From the NCBI RefSeq assembly GCF_932276165.1, contig NC_063995.1, positions 8,804,001 to 8,868,000 of the forward strand: 64,000 bases of DNA. Direction: 5' to 3'. Of the stretch, positions 1 through 11,687 are shown in pieces (within the stretch, counting starts at the first letter, position 1; the number at the start of each line of letters is the position of its first letter). The notes below the pieces were generated by a model. That model was not told where the DNA came from. It saw nothing but the letters and a program-made list of their open reading frames with translations, and did no database searches. Made by a program: the position numbers and the translations under genes. This stretch comes from Plutella xylostella. Lineage: Eukaryota; Arthropoda; Insecta; Lepidoptera; Plutellidae.

Positions 1-1384
1 GGGTCTTCAAAAAACCCCTCAAAACCGTCTCAACCGCCGTTGAGACGGCAAAAGACACATAAAAAGAAAAAAAGGCGTCCCGAAAACTGAATAAGTATAC
101 ACAATTATTCCGCGATCTTGGGGAGTATATCACTCCACGGCCTCTGAATAAATTTGTATTCTGTATTTGTCTAGTCCACCAATATCAAAACAAATTTGAA
201 ATTGGCGTCCATCTGTACAAATGAGAGCAACTTCCAATATGGTGATTAATTTTGGCCCACCTTGTATTAACTATTTCTAAAGTTTCATTGCCCAAAAAAA
301 TAATTAAATAAATACCAAATGATAAAGGTAATGAGATTAAGAGGGTAACTTGTAATAAAAGGTTATAGACGAATGGAATTTGATTTTGTTAATCTACCAT
401 TATTTTCAAATCCTTTTTTCTAATAAGTACTGATATTCGCAAAACATTCGCACAAAATTTTGCGAATGCGAATGCGAATATCCAAAAATGTGCGAATATT
501 CGCGAATGCGAATGCGAATGCGAATATTCGTTACATCACTACTCTACATCACTTTCTTATGGGCTACTCGTATTTGCGACTCAACGTTCATTATGATATT
601 TCTGGGAAGTATATACTCCCTCATCTAGCTAACCAAAATATTATTATTATTATAAATTCTTTATTGCACATAAAAACATTGTACAAAGGCGAACTTAATG
701 CTAGTAGCATTCTCTACCTTAATACTTACTACTTACTATTAATAGCTGCTTATACATTTCAACTGCCATGGGCGATAAAACATGCACTTTATAGTAAGTT
801 AATGGTGAGAAAGCAAAATATACTAGTAGCAAATATTTCGCGTGTAAACAGAAGATTAAAAAACCCCGAACATAATAGCTACCTACAAGTACCTACCTAC
901 TTCATTTTATACAATGTTTGTAATTTGAACTTGTCACTGTTTATAATGATCTTTAGTTGTGGTTCAGATAAGGAACGTTTAGTGTAAATATCTAAATAAC
1001 AGTAGTAAATATGCCAAAACTTCATTTTATGATACATAAGCCGTAATACGGAATGGTTAGCAAATATGGTATAATGTATTTTTTACTCAAATAAAATTAA
1101 ATGTAGGTATAATATGTAATAATAAGACTAATAAGTGAAGCACTTCTTATCAATTCCTGTTATGAAATAAATTCCACTTATAGGTATTACATTAAGTACC
1201 TACCTACTTAGGTTTTGTTTTGACCTCTGCCATGTATCTGTCCCGAATCAATAATTTTACTAACTATATCAGAACAGAAGGTATGAAAAAATCTAGTGAC
1301 TTCTGTCCAACGTTTATCCCGTAAAGCCGTAGTTTGACGCCTAGCATTTCCACCATTTTAACCAGCACATAACTTCCCCCGCAG
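1..1384. other. Left-edge non-coding stretch, probably an intron of ABCC copy A
   Basis: No ABC transporter exon is visible here. The matching intron of copy B (24261-25917) is about 1.66 kb, so the preceding exon of copy A would lie just left of the window. Positions 28-51 form a perfect 10-bp stem with a 4-nt loop. A GCGAAT-rich tract is listed separately. The 175-codon open frame at 460-987 runs through this tract and shows no recognisable domain. Confidence 0.6.
440..535. repeat. GCGAAT-type short tandem repeat
   Basis: Direct and inverted copies of the hexamer GCGAAT (ATTCGC on the other strand) are packed here, ending in TTACATCACT. Such subterminal repeats next to a TTACATCACT-like end recall hAT-type MITEs, but no clean pair of ends or target duplication was found. 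Confidence 0.6.
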
Positions 1385-4300
1385 GGAGAGATCGAGACGC
1401 AGGGTTCCTTCGAGCAGGTGTCGTCGTCGCCGCTGTTCGCCGAGTTCCTGGTGGAAGAGGACACGACCGAGGAACCGCTGACCCCGGTCACCGGCCGCGT
1501 GAGGCGGCGCACCATCTCTGTGCAGGTATGTGGGATAAAAGGTTTCGGTCATAGGCTAATGTTTCGGTGGTCTAGAGATAAGTAGTCTAAATCTCAAGAA
1601 TATGATCGCGATTGTGGTTTCTAACATCCATAACATATGGTTGTCCCTAAGGTTCCTACTTAATCTTAATAATCGATTGTTGTTTTCTTTCAGTCTCATG
1701 CCAGCGCGAGCACTATAGCCGACACAAAAGCCAATGAGGACAATGACCAACAGGAAACCGACGAACTTATTGAACAAAGTATGTTTAAAACATTACTTCC
1801 TACCGTCTTATTCATAATACATCATTGCCAGTTATTTACTCTTATCCATCGCCCAATGCTGTAATAAATAGCATAGTTAATAGCTATGTCAGTCAATAGT
1901 AATGTCAGCCAAAAGTTCTCGGACCCTTGGAACTTATGTTTTTTAAAATTTGTAATGTACTTATATTTTCTACAGACAACGTGTCCAGCTCGGTGTACAT
2001 GGCGTACTTGAAGGCGGGCGGCGGCTGGGGCACGCTGCTGCTGACGCTGGTGCTGGCCGTCGCCATGCAGCTCGTCACCTCCGCCAGCGACCTGTGGCTC
2101 ACTTACTGGTTACTATACTCATTCTGTTGTACATTATATACAACGTGTCCAGCTCGGTGTACATGGCGTACTTCAATATACATTTTTGAAGGCCGAGGAC
2201 CGAGTGTTGTGGCGCTCCTTGGGAGAGGCCTATGTCTAGCAGTGGATCATTATTGGCTGATGATCATGAATATACATTTTGGAGAGTATGGTCGGTCCTA
2301 GCCTAGCCCAAATGAAAATAGGGATGTTTACGTTTGCATCTTATTTGACCAAGAAGTGTTTCTGGTACACCATAAATATTATTCTTAAAATGGAAAACTA
2401 AAGAAAACCCTTTCATTTACAGGATGAACAGTGTCGAATCAAATGTACACCTACACGAACCAAAACTGCTGAGCGAAGATCCTTTTGTGAATAATACAAC
2501 CCTCGAAACTACAACTGATCTAGCAGAGACAACTTTATCCATAGATGCTAACTCTAGTTTCGCTGAACCGAATATGACTGTGATTGGGACCATGGTGAAA
2601 ACGGCCTTAGTGATGACGAATATGACGAAAACGGGAGACGATGATTATGTTGACACCACTTTCTACATTTACATTTGGGGTGCGCTTATTTTAGCCAGCA
2701 TCGTGCTAACTTCTGGAAGGTAAGCTTTTGATATAATATTTCGTTTATGCTACTGCTCATATACCTACATAGCATCATGACACATTCTAACAGTGGAAAT
2801 AGAAGCATCACCAGAAGGTAAAAAGAAGTATCAGCGAGAGAATGTTTCAATTTAAAATTGAATATTCTAGCTAGTTCTTTCTGTATTTTTTATAGTCAAT
2901 CTGTAAGCTGTTGTAGAAGGAGAATCTGCTTACAGAAATTTGCTTTATTCGTGATATTTTTTTCATAAAATTCCCTATTGTGTCTCCTTAGAGCGATCCA
3001 CTTCCTGTGGGTGTGCACGCGCAGCTCCATCTCGCTGCACAACGACATGTTCCGCAACATCCTGCACGCCACCATGCGCTTCTTCGACACCAACCCCTCG
3101 GGACGGATCCTGAATAGGTTCTCCAAGGACATGGGGATTATAGACGAGGTTCTGCCCAAGATGTATATGGAGAGTGTTCAGGTGAGAGATAAACGAATTA
3201 TGAACGGTCGATAAAGGTCCGCTGCTGAGCTCTTTTAAAGAGCTCTGCAATAGTCCTTGGTTTCTTATCCAACCATAGCCGAGACACTAATACTTACTTA
3301 AGTATAAATATAGCAGCATAACTATTATAACGCCCTAATATAAAGAAACATTTAGAAAATGGCAGACGTCTGTCACTTCTTCCTACTCCTTTACTTATCG
3401 GTGAGATTTCTTGTAACATTGGTTCGCTTTAGGTGCTAATCTCCAACTCCTCGGCAGGTGTTCATGATGATGATGGGTATCCTGGTGATGGTGGCGATGG
3501 TGAACCCCTACATGCTGCTGACGACGGCGGCGTGCGGCGCGCTCATGTACCTGTGGAGCATCCTGTATCTCAACACCGTGCAGGGGATCAAAAGGTAACA
3601 TGAATTTGATTTGTTGACCATTGAAATTGAGGGATGGTTGCGGTTTGAGATCGCGTAACTGACAGTCGCTGACTGGTTACCACGGTTACCACGGTTCGCC
3701 AGACATATTAGTATAAGTAGCGGGCAAAGTTGATACTTACGTCATTCGAGAAGGCTCCTTTTGTGCACCGTGCACCGGTTGATCCTCGTGACAAACGCTA
3801 GCCCAGTTCAGTTGTTGGTCAACGTCACGCTAAGTAGTATTAGATCGCGATTAAAGCGCCTTAAAATGTTCGCGCTATCCGTACACAAGGGCGTGCTAGA
3901 CGTGTATATCTGTAACTACTTAGAAACGGCACTTTGACCCATTTATGCTGATGGTCCCTCTGTGTTCTGCAGGGTGGAGGGTGTGACCCGCAGCCCAGTG
4001 TTCTCGCACGTGTCGGCCAGCATGGCGGGGCTGGGCACGGTGCGCGCGTGCGGCGCCGAGGCCATGCTGCGCCGTCAGTTCGACGAGAAGCAAGACGTGC
4101 ACACTGCCGCATGGTATGTTATAATTATTTCAAACTAGCTACCTAAATAACATGTATTTATGTACAATGTCGCTGTATATACTATCTGTCTTTAACATAG
4201 ACTTTGTATATACCCAGTACATACTAAGTCTATGGTCTTTAAATACTCCTCTTGATGCTCGTGCAGACAGTTTTGTCAATAGATTTGTAGATGGCGCCAC

Positions 4301-6719
4301 CTGTATCTTCAGCAGTCTTTTGATTGATATTTTTTTATAAATATAGGCATTTTATATGTTTTGAATTCATTTCTTTTGTAAATCTACTGTCGTTTTCCTG
4401 GTTTATACATCTTCTCTTCTTTCTTTCTTCCCATTGCAGGTATCTTTCTCTGGTGACGAATGCCGCCTTCATTATCTGGTTGTGTCTGATATCTGGCGCT
4501 TACGTGCTTGTTGTGGCTTACACGTTCCTCTTCCTAGATGACGGTGAGTGTTTCCATTTATAACTATCCTTAAAGTTTATCTATGCCATTAATGACAAAA
4601 AATTAAAAAAATTAAAACTTTTTCCATCAATTTCAGCATCAACCAAGTCCGGCAACGTGGGGTTAGCTGTCAGTCAAGCCTTAATATTAGTGACGTCAGT
4701 GCAATACGGCATCAAACAAGTGACTGAAGTGATATCTCAGATGACAAGTGTGGAGAGAATAGTGCAGTTCACTAAACTGCCGCAAGAGCAGATCGAGGGT
4801 CCGCCGGCGCCGCCCGCCTGGCCCAAGAAGGCTAAGCTCATATTCAAGGACCTATACCTGAGATACGATGAGGAGTTCGATCCGGTGTTGAAGAACTTGA
4901 ATATTGTTATTGAGAGTGGATGGAAGGTGAGCAAGGGTCACTTGACTCTATGATACAATTTCATTCACTTGACATATTGACAAAATAAATGTAGATTTAA
5001 TGTTTCAAAATTATGTGTTAGTTACAATAATCAAATCTATGATGGGTTCCTAGGTGGGTGTTGTTGGTCGCACGGGCGCTGGCAAATCGTCGCTGATCTC
5101 GGCTCTGTTCCGTCTGGCGCCGCTGGAGGGACAGGTGCTCATTGACGACGTCGACACGGGCAAAATTGCACTCAAGGTTGGTGTGTGTGTGATATGTGTC
5201 ATTATATATTTTGCATATGAACTTATCAATCGTATAGGTGTCTGCTGCGTTGAGCGCAGATCCTTTGTAGAGCCTCACGCGGCAGAACGGATGATTTTGG
5301 AACAACTTCTAGCTCAATGTAGCGTGCGGCCTAAGACATCAAAAGCGTAACTGTTCTAATCTTTGATATAGTGTTGTGTGTAATTATAAATTTAGCAAAT
5401 AAACCAATCAATCATCGCATAGTTAAGAGATCTAATGAAATATTCTCACTTGCTAGGTTGTCTGAGAAAGATGGCAGCACCATAGCTTTACGAAGTGCAA
5501 TAGCAAGTGGGAATATTTAATGATTTCATCCTCAAAGCCAAATATAAAATATAATTTGTTATTTCAGGACCTTCGCTCTAAGATCTCGATCATTCCGCAA
5601 GAGCCGGTGCTATTTTCCGCCAGCCTCCGCTACAACTTGGATCCATTTGAGAAATACACCGACGCTGATATTTGGAAAGCACTTGAGCAGGTAACTAATT
5701 TTTTTTTTCTACTTCACGGAAATCATGTATCGCTTGAATACTTTGGTAGGTATTTAAGGGTAAAATTTCTGCTCTATGTATAAAATAAAAAAATCACAAC
5801 TGTTCTATTTACAGTAAGAACAGTACATTAAAAATCATCTTAAAATCCCGCTAGGTGGAGCTCAAGAACCTGGTCTCCTCGCTGTCGGCGCCGGTGCAGT
5901 CCGGTGGCACTAACTTCAGCTGCGGGCAGCGGCAGTTGCTCTGCCTGGCGCGCGCCGCGCTCGCACGGAACAAGCTGCTGGTACTGGATGAAGCTACCGC
6001 CAATGTCGACCCTAAGTAAGATTTATAATTACATACAACACAGTCATGTTTGAGAGTCAATTTAGGCACACACATAAATATAATGCCACCTAGTGATAAT
6101 TGTATAATTCAGTAATAATACCAAGTGTAAGTATGGAGAGCGATCGATAATATTACTCAAAATAATATTTGCGTGCATGTGAACTAGCGTCAAGGTGATT
6201 TTTGAATACTTACAGTAAGTTTGTATTATATGACTATATTTTATTCCAGCACTGACGCGTTGATCCAGAAGACGATACGGACCTGCTTCGCGGACTGCAC
6301 CGTCCTCACCGTCGCTCACCGGCTGCACACCGTCGCTGATGCCGACAGAGTTATCGTGAGTTTACCGAACCCATGTTACTTAGAGGTAGCTTCTGCTGTG
6401 CTACCTGCAAATGGTGTAACAATCTACATAGGTACTTACATCATATTTGGCAAAGTTACAAACCTTTAAGTGTGCTATCTGCTGTTTTGTGTTTATGGAT
6501 CGTGGTTAGCTATATCGTTTAACATGGCATTTATTTCGTCAGGTGATGGACGCGGGTCAGATCATCGAGAGCGGGCACCCGCACGAGCTGCTGCAGAACG
6601 CGGAGGGCTCGTTCAGCGACATGGTGAAGCAGCTGAGCGCCGCGGCCGAGCAGAGCCTGCGCGAGGTGGCCGCGCGCGCGCACACGCAACACATCCGCTA
6701 CGCCGACGAACAAAACTAG
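1385..6719 (+). CDS. ABCC (MRP4-like) transporter, copy A, 3' part
   Basis: An ATP-driven membrane exporter of the ABCC/MRP family. Exons read from splice sites: 1385-1525, 1694-1778, 1976-2108, 2423-2719, 2992-3181, 3458-3594, 3973-4113, 4440-4543, 4637-4926, 5054-5176, 5568-5690, 5855-6015, 6250-6355, 6543-6719 (TAG). They total 2208 nt (735 aa), the same sum as the last 14 exons of copy B, with matching phases. The visible part covers the linker after the first nucleotide-binding domain (NBD), transmembrane domain 2 and NBD2. NBD2 shows Walker A GRTGAGKSS, Q-loop PQEP, signature FSCGQ (usually LSGGQ or FSVGQ), Walker B LVLDEAT with the catalytic Glu, and the H-loop VAHR. The start of the gene lies left of the window, so truncation cannot be excluded. 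The MRP4-like clade includes the lepidopteran ABCC2/ABCC3 proteins known as Bt toxin receptors; I cannot assign the exact orthologue. Confidence 0.9.
2140..2173 (+). repeat. Intronic echo of an ABCC-A exon
   Basis: These 34 bases are identical to 1976-2009, the first 34 bases of the preceding exon, and the match starts exactly at the first exon base. No AG acceptor precedes the copy, so it is probably not spliced as an exon. It sits in the 314-bp intron 2109-2422, right beside an RTE insertion. Confidence 0.9.
2188..2268 (+). mobile_element. RTE LINE 3' end, 5'-truncated, with target duplication
   Basis: About 80 bp nearly identical (two or so substitutions plus tail differences) to the end of the RTE element at 53815-53896. 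It encodes the C-terminal end of the reverse transcriptase frame and a GGCTGATGAT tail. It is flanked by a 12-bp direct repeat, aatatacatttt, at 2175-2186 and 2269-2280, the expected target-site duplication. It lies inside an intron of ABCC copy A. Confidence 0.85.
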
Positions 6720-8416
6720 TACTTACGTGTAACTATTGTAAATATTATATGCATGTGTAGTGAGTAACAGGGTGTTGAGAGTATGGTAGATACTTATACA
6801 GGGTGTTGCAAAAACCCTTTTTGCAATACCCCGTATATTTGATTTAGTGACTTATTGGTAGATTCTGAAGGTACCGAATTGAAATTTTAACACTTTTTTA
6901 TACCTTGATGAGGTATTAAGATTATACAGCGGCGATAAAATTGCCTATAGATACTATGAGTATTTATGTAAATGTAACTTGTACAGTTAATACTTTTTAA
7001 AATTGTTTATTAATCATTCGAAGCCTTCTACTGGTGAAAAACGAAAGGGGCTTTTTAATTTATAGATGACTTGCACCGAAGGAATTAGTCAGCCCCAATC
7101 TGTATAATTTTATAGTCTGATTGATTGTGAATTTAATGAATGATCAACAACCAGACTAAGACTAATAGATATGGGGCCAATATTTCTACATTGTATTATT
7201 TGTATTATATGTTATAAAACACTTAACACATGAGTGTTTGCTTTACAAATTATAGTTTTCCACTATTCGATGGTCAACGAATGAAATGCTGTCAATTTAC
7301 GTCAGCACCGCCCTAGTTGGCCGTGTGTCCCTGAACCAGTAATTGACTAATGATAATTGAATAGATAAAAGTAAGGTACTTTCCCAGGTAAAATCCCTTT
7401 ATTGCATTTGTTATTTATAAATCTCTTTTAGCAATTAGGTAAATATTAAGATTCATGCCTCTAGTGCCCAGTATGATAAAGTACTTACCTCTCTGAAATA
7501 TATATTTTATGGGTAGATATGAACGATATATTTATTTGATTGGTTTTATAACTTTATCAGAGTATTTTTTTGTAAAACTGTTATTTATGTAAGCATTAGG
7601 AATATTGCCAATATAAGTCCTTCTATAACTAAATAATTAAGCACAAAGTATACGAATAAAGTTAAAATATTTTTATAATGCATATCGTCTATTATTCTTA
7701 TAAGTAATATGGAGCCAGCCATACACAAGCAAGCTTGTGCTGGGGGAGTTGTCGGGTAAGTGGTCAACCTGACTGTCAGATGTTTCCGAAGGCCTCTGCT
7801 TAACATGCCGTCCGAAGCACAGAAGCGCCCAGAAAACAACTATTAGAATTCGGTCACCCATCCAATGAGTGACCGTGCCACGTGTTGCTCTACTTCAATG
7901 ATCAGATTAGTTACGATCACTGAAGCTAGCCTGACTACAGACGCTTCTTTTATTATCTTTGTAAAAATACCAATTAAGTACTATTATTAGGTACTAGTCA
8001 ACTGCATTGGCTAAAATAAATAAAATATATTGACAGACCTATTAATAATATCTTCAATGCCAAAAACGGCTCAGGGTCATGCTCCGTGTATGCTGGATGC
8101 AGGTGCTTAGTAAAGTACGACATTTTCAATTAGTCAATTCGTCGCATTTGGTAAAAGAATTTGCAATATTTAAATATAAGTATTTATATTTGGCATCATG
8201 CAAGTACCTAGTTAGCTAGTTACCTATAGCTGTTTTTTTATAAGATGATTTTAATCTGTGACGAATGTACCGTCGCGTCGCGTCGTCGAGGTACCGTCAT
8301 GGCATATAACTACTTACAAAAACAATAACCATGTAGTTAGCTATACTTTTGCACCTTTTCGAAATAAAATTTCAAATTACTTAATTAATTCTCAGTTTCT
8401 GAATTTTAAACTTAAC
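6720..8416. other. Intergenic DNA after ABCC copy A
   Basis: AT-rich sequence after the copy A stop codon. Apart from a 5S-headed SINE on the minus strand (listed separately) I see no exon. The flank of the following RTE insertion is at 8408-8416. Confidence 0.6.
7715..7948 (-). mobile_element. 5S rRNA-headed SINE (copy 1)
   Basis: Read on the minus strand, this copy has a head resembling 5S rRNA (GATCACTGAAG ... AGCAACACGTGG ... CATTGGATGGGTGACCG). The shared body CATCTGACAGTC...ACAAGCTTGCTTGTGT follows. It is collinear with the copies at 18078-18462 and 22768-22994. The 5S-like part contains the type 1 internal pol III promoter region (A-box and C-box area), as known for SINE3-type elements. 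It lacks the distal part seen in copy 2. Confidence 0.75.
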
Positions 8417-9164
8417 TTGCGTTTTGCCGACGACCTTATTGTCCTAGCTGAGAACGTTGCTGATCTCCAAGAGATGCTTGAAGAATTGCATGTAGCGTCT
8501 CTGCGCGTCGGTCTGAAGATGAACATGTCCAAGACCAAGATCATGACCAGTTGTCCTACAGCCGTACCTAACATAACAGTAGGCAACAGCTCAGTAGAAG
8601 TTGTGAACAAATACATATATTTTGGACACTGTTTAGCTTTTGACAAAGACTCGCAGACAAAGGAGATCGCTAGACAAATTCAGCTAGGGTGGGCTGCCTT
8701 TGGTAACCTAGGAGAGGTTTTTAAATCAAACCTGCCACAGTGCCGAAAGACCAAGGTTTTCAACCAGTGTGTGCTGCCTACCCTCACTTGTGGTGCCGAA
8801 ACATGGACGCTCACAAAGACATGCATGCACATAATTAAAGTAGCACAAAGAGCCATGGAGCGCACCATGCTAGGCATCTCGCTATTGGACCGTATCCCGA
8901 ACGTAGAAATTCGACGCAGGACAAAGGTTGCAGACTTTGGGAGACGGATCACGAAGCAGAAGTGGAGATGGGCAGGGCATCTGGCAAGGCGGGAAGACGG
9001 CAGATGGACCAAGGCAGTGTCGGAGTGGTGGCCAAGGGAGGGACGGCGACCCGTTGGTCCGATGACATTAGGAGAGTGACTGGACCAAACTGGATGAGTT
9101 GGCATAACATGGAGGAGGCCTATACCCTGCAGTGGTTTGACATAGGCTGATGATGATGATGATG
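8417..9164 (+). mobile_element. RTE-clade LINE fragment, 5'-truncated and frameshifted
   Basis: Encodes the RTE reverse transcriptase from its FADD catalytic box (LRFADDLIVLAE) through KTKVFNQCVLPTLTCGAETWTLT to the C-terminus. The frame 8258-9079 is open, but the end of the protein (TRWSDDIRRV...YTLQWFDIG) continues in another frame, so a small deletion near 9050 has broken it. The element ends in (GAT)n and is flanked by a 9-bp repeat, aaacttaac, at 8408-8416 and 9165-9173. This is a dead, 5'-truncated copy made by target-primed reverse transcription. Confidence 0.88.
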
Positions 9165-10328
9165 AAACTTAACCTTATCTACCTACTTTGAAGATAAGGT
9201 TCTATATCTACTTTGAAGGCACAGCAGTGTATCTGTGTACTTGTTTACAGCGAGCGATTAAAACAAAACCCGCGTCTGCGTACGACAATCTACCTACGAC
9301 TCGACAGGGTGGCGACCATTTATCCTTCACTCATAACTATATCTCCTTGACCCCATTTTACACTCCATACTTCCTACTGTGGGAAATCGATCGAAATAAA
9401 CATAATAAACACAGACCGTAATACGGCTGGTGATTATACGATAAAGTTTGGTGACAACTGACAACAAAACAATGCCTAAGTACAGTAAAACAGTCGCTCG
9501 GTGTATTGTTTAAATACCTAGTCACTCGGTATTATTCCCATTAAAAACTGAATACTTAGATAAATATGAAAACTGCTAGTCACGCTGAGATGCCGTCGTA
9601 GGTTATAGTGTAGCTATTATAATGTTGGATATACTTACCTAGCTAAATGGCCATTATAATTAATAGCAGTAGCACTGAAACTGTAAATAACCATAGATTA
9701 TACATTTGTTGTGTGGTGCATTGACGGAGATGGGGCAGCAAGGAAGCGTTGCCGTTGTATTGTTAGAGAAAAACTGTCTATCAATATTGTTACAAATAAT
9801 TTTCGAGACTAACCCATAAAAAAACTTTCATAAAGTAAAATATTAAAAAAAAATGTTATGAAAAAGTTTGTTGAATATGTTGATTTCTATCGAATACAAT
9901 GAGTCTCGTTATTTGGTCATATCTGGATCTGTAACGCGCAAATATAAAGAAACTTTAATTGTGAATATGACAGCGTTTACATAAGTGGGAGTAGGAGAGA
10001 ATATTGTCATATTCAGTCTGCAGTCATATGTATGAATCGGGCGAGATAGAATGAGTCTGCCAATTTTATATTATTTTATTTCTTTATCTACGCGCCTTAT
10101 ATTTCTTGAGGGTACTTACACAATCTTGATTGACAATATCTTATCTACCTATATTTTGGATTCGGTTTCGTGCGTGACTGGGGTACCCACGTGTTCCTAA
10201 CATTCATCGCGATTTCGGACCTTTTTCAGTCCTTATTTACATAGTCGATACCTGTTTTTTGTTCTTATTGTGGTGGTGGTAACTGGTGAGTGTTGTGATT
10301 GTTCGTAAATCCTTTTTCCCTTCCTGAA
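9165..10328. other. Intergenic DNA and probable 5' UTR of the I-type LINE
   Basis: No host exon is visible. The last few hundred bases probably belong to the 5' untranslated part of the LINE that starts coding at 10329. CAGTC near 10014-10024 is a plausible start region for a LINE internal promoter, but no 5' target duplication could be matched. Confidence 0.45.
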
Positions 10329-11687
10329 ATGGAGTTCCATTCAGACCGCCCTCCCGACCCTGACCCGCCAGATCTTTCGCCGGATATAATGTTGACAGAC
10401 ACTCCCCAAGAGACGCGAAAGCGCCCTAGGGATGACAAACAACCTTCGCAACAAGGTAAGAAAATTATCGTTAACCCAGACCTCGCGTCTGCCAGCATTC
10501 AGACAGTCTACACGCATCCAAGTCTCGACGCCACTAAGGTGTACGATGACAGCGATCCCGGACCATTTATTGTACATGTTACACAAGATAGCCCTTCAGG
10601 AAGTCCATCTTCTGGAACCCCGCTTAGGGCTATTAAGTTTGGACAGTTTCTATATAAACACAATATTTCTGACATCACCAGAGATGGTGTGAAAATGACA
10701 GGACGTAACCGCGTTACTGTAGAATTTAAGTCTGCAGGGGCAGCCAACAACTTTATCGACCACCCAGCTCTGTCTACTAACAAGTTTAAGGCAACTATTC
10801 CAACATACCACATCACCCGGATGGGTGTTGCTAGGAGAGTCCCAGTGGATCTCTCCATGGATGAGTTCGTTAGTTCTTTGGACCTTCCTCATGGATGTGG
10901 TATTGTTTTGAAAGCCCGGAGATTTAGCCGCAAAGTGATTGACAACGGAAATGTTACATATGTCCCTACACAAAGCGTAGTAATCACCTTCAGGGGACAA
11001 CTCCTCCCAGAAAAAATCTATTCTTTCCGTGCCGCTGTAGATGTCGAGAGGTACACCTACCCAACCATCCAGTGCCATGCTTGTTGCAGGTTTGGCCATA
11101 TGAAGGCTAATTGCCGATCAAAGCCACGCTGCTTCAAGTGTGCCCAACCTCACTTGGGTGAGACTTGTGATGCAGTTCCTCCCACTTGCATTTACTGCTC
11201 AGGAAGTCATGCTTCCACTGACAAAAACTGTCCAGAACAAGCTAGACAAAAATCTATAAAAGTCATTATGTCTCAGGACAGCATCTCATTCGCTGAAGCC
11301 GATGCTCGACTTCCTAAGAGCAAAAAATCATTTGCTGAAGTAGCATCTTCTCAACCTAATGGCCCAGCTCTAAAAAAATCATACAAAAAGACAGTGACCA
11401 CTCAACGCAGGCCTAGGTCTCCACTTTCTCCTGGCTATGACAGACTTGCCCATCAGGCCATTATCTCATCACCATCTTCCTCACTTCCTAATGGAAGTGC
11501 CCTGAATGTGATTACTCCGAATGACAACCTTTTGGATAACCTACTTTCATTAGTTGTCAGTCTGCTGTCTAAATTCAGCGACACAATACCGCCCCACGTA
11601 GCACTTAAAATTAGAGAACTCACATCCTTCAGCCAAAATGGCTCTGAACCCGACCCGGGTCCTTCAGTGGAATGCTCAGAGCCTTAA
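10329..11687 (+). CDS. LINE ORF1, Gag-like nucleic-acid-binding protein
   Basis: 452-aa ORF1 of an I/Jockey-superfamily LINE. I start it at the ATG at 10329, because the longer open frame upstream begins with a TTG. The middle is an RRM-like region. Around residues 249-315 there are three zinc knuckles: CX2CX4HX4C (beginning CHACCRFGH), CX2CX3HX4C (CFKCAQPH) and CX2CX3HX6C (CIYCSGSH). The N-terminus is Pro/Asp-rich and the C-terminus Ser/Pro-rich. The family binds element RNA and carries it in the ribonucleoprotein. The frame is intact and overlaps the start of ORF2 by 50 nt in a different frame. Confidence 0.9.
   Translation: MEFHSDRPPDPDPPDLSPDIMLTDTPQETRKRPRDDKQPSQQGKKIIVNPDLASASIQTVYTHPSLDATKVYDDSDPGPFIVHVTQDSPSGSPSSGTPLRAIKFGQFLYKHNISDITRDGVKMTGRNRVTVEFKSAGAANNFIDHPALSTNKFKATIPTYHITRMGVARRVPVDLSMDEFVSSLDLPHGCGIVLKARRFSRKVIDNGNVTYVPTQSVVITFRGQLLPEKIYSFRAAVDVERYTYPTIQCHACCRFGHMKANCRSKPRCFKCAQPHLGETCDAVPPTCIYCSGSHASTDKNCPEQARQKSIKVIMSQDSISFAEADARLPKSKKSFAEVASSQPNGPALKKSYKKTVTTQRRPRSPLSPGYDRLAHQAIISSPSSSLPNGSALNVITPNDNLLDNLLSLVVSLLSKFSDTIPPHVALKIRELTSFSQNGSEPDPGPSVECSEP

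Noticed and set aside
460..987. 175-codon open frame as a gene
   Set aside because: Starts in a GCGAAT repeat, has low-complexity AT-rich content and no recognisable domain.
2424..2723. Separate small gene starting MNSVES
   Set aside because: It is an internal ABCC exon: the previous exon ends TAC TG and this one begins G ATG, giving Y-W-M-N in frame; copy B has the same arrangement (27339-27632).
8258..8416. Start of the RTE protein at 8258
   Set aside because: The target duplication places the element's left end at about 8417; the upstream codons are host DNA that happens to be open.
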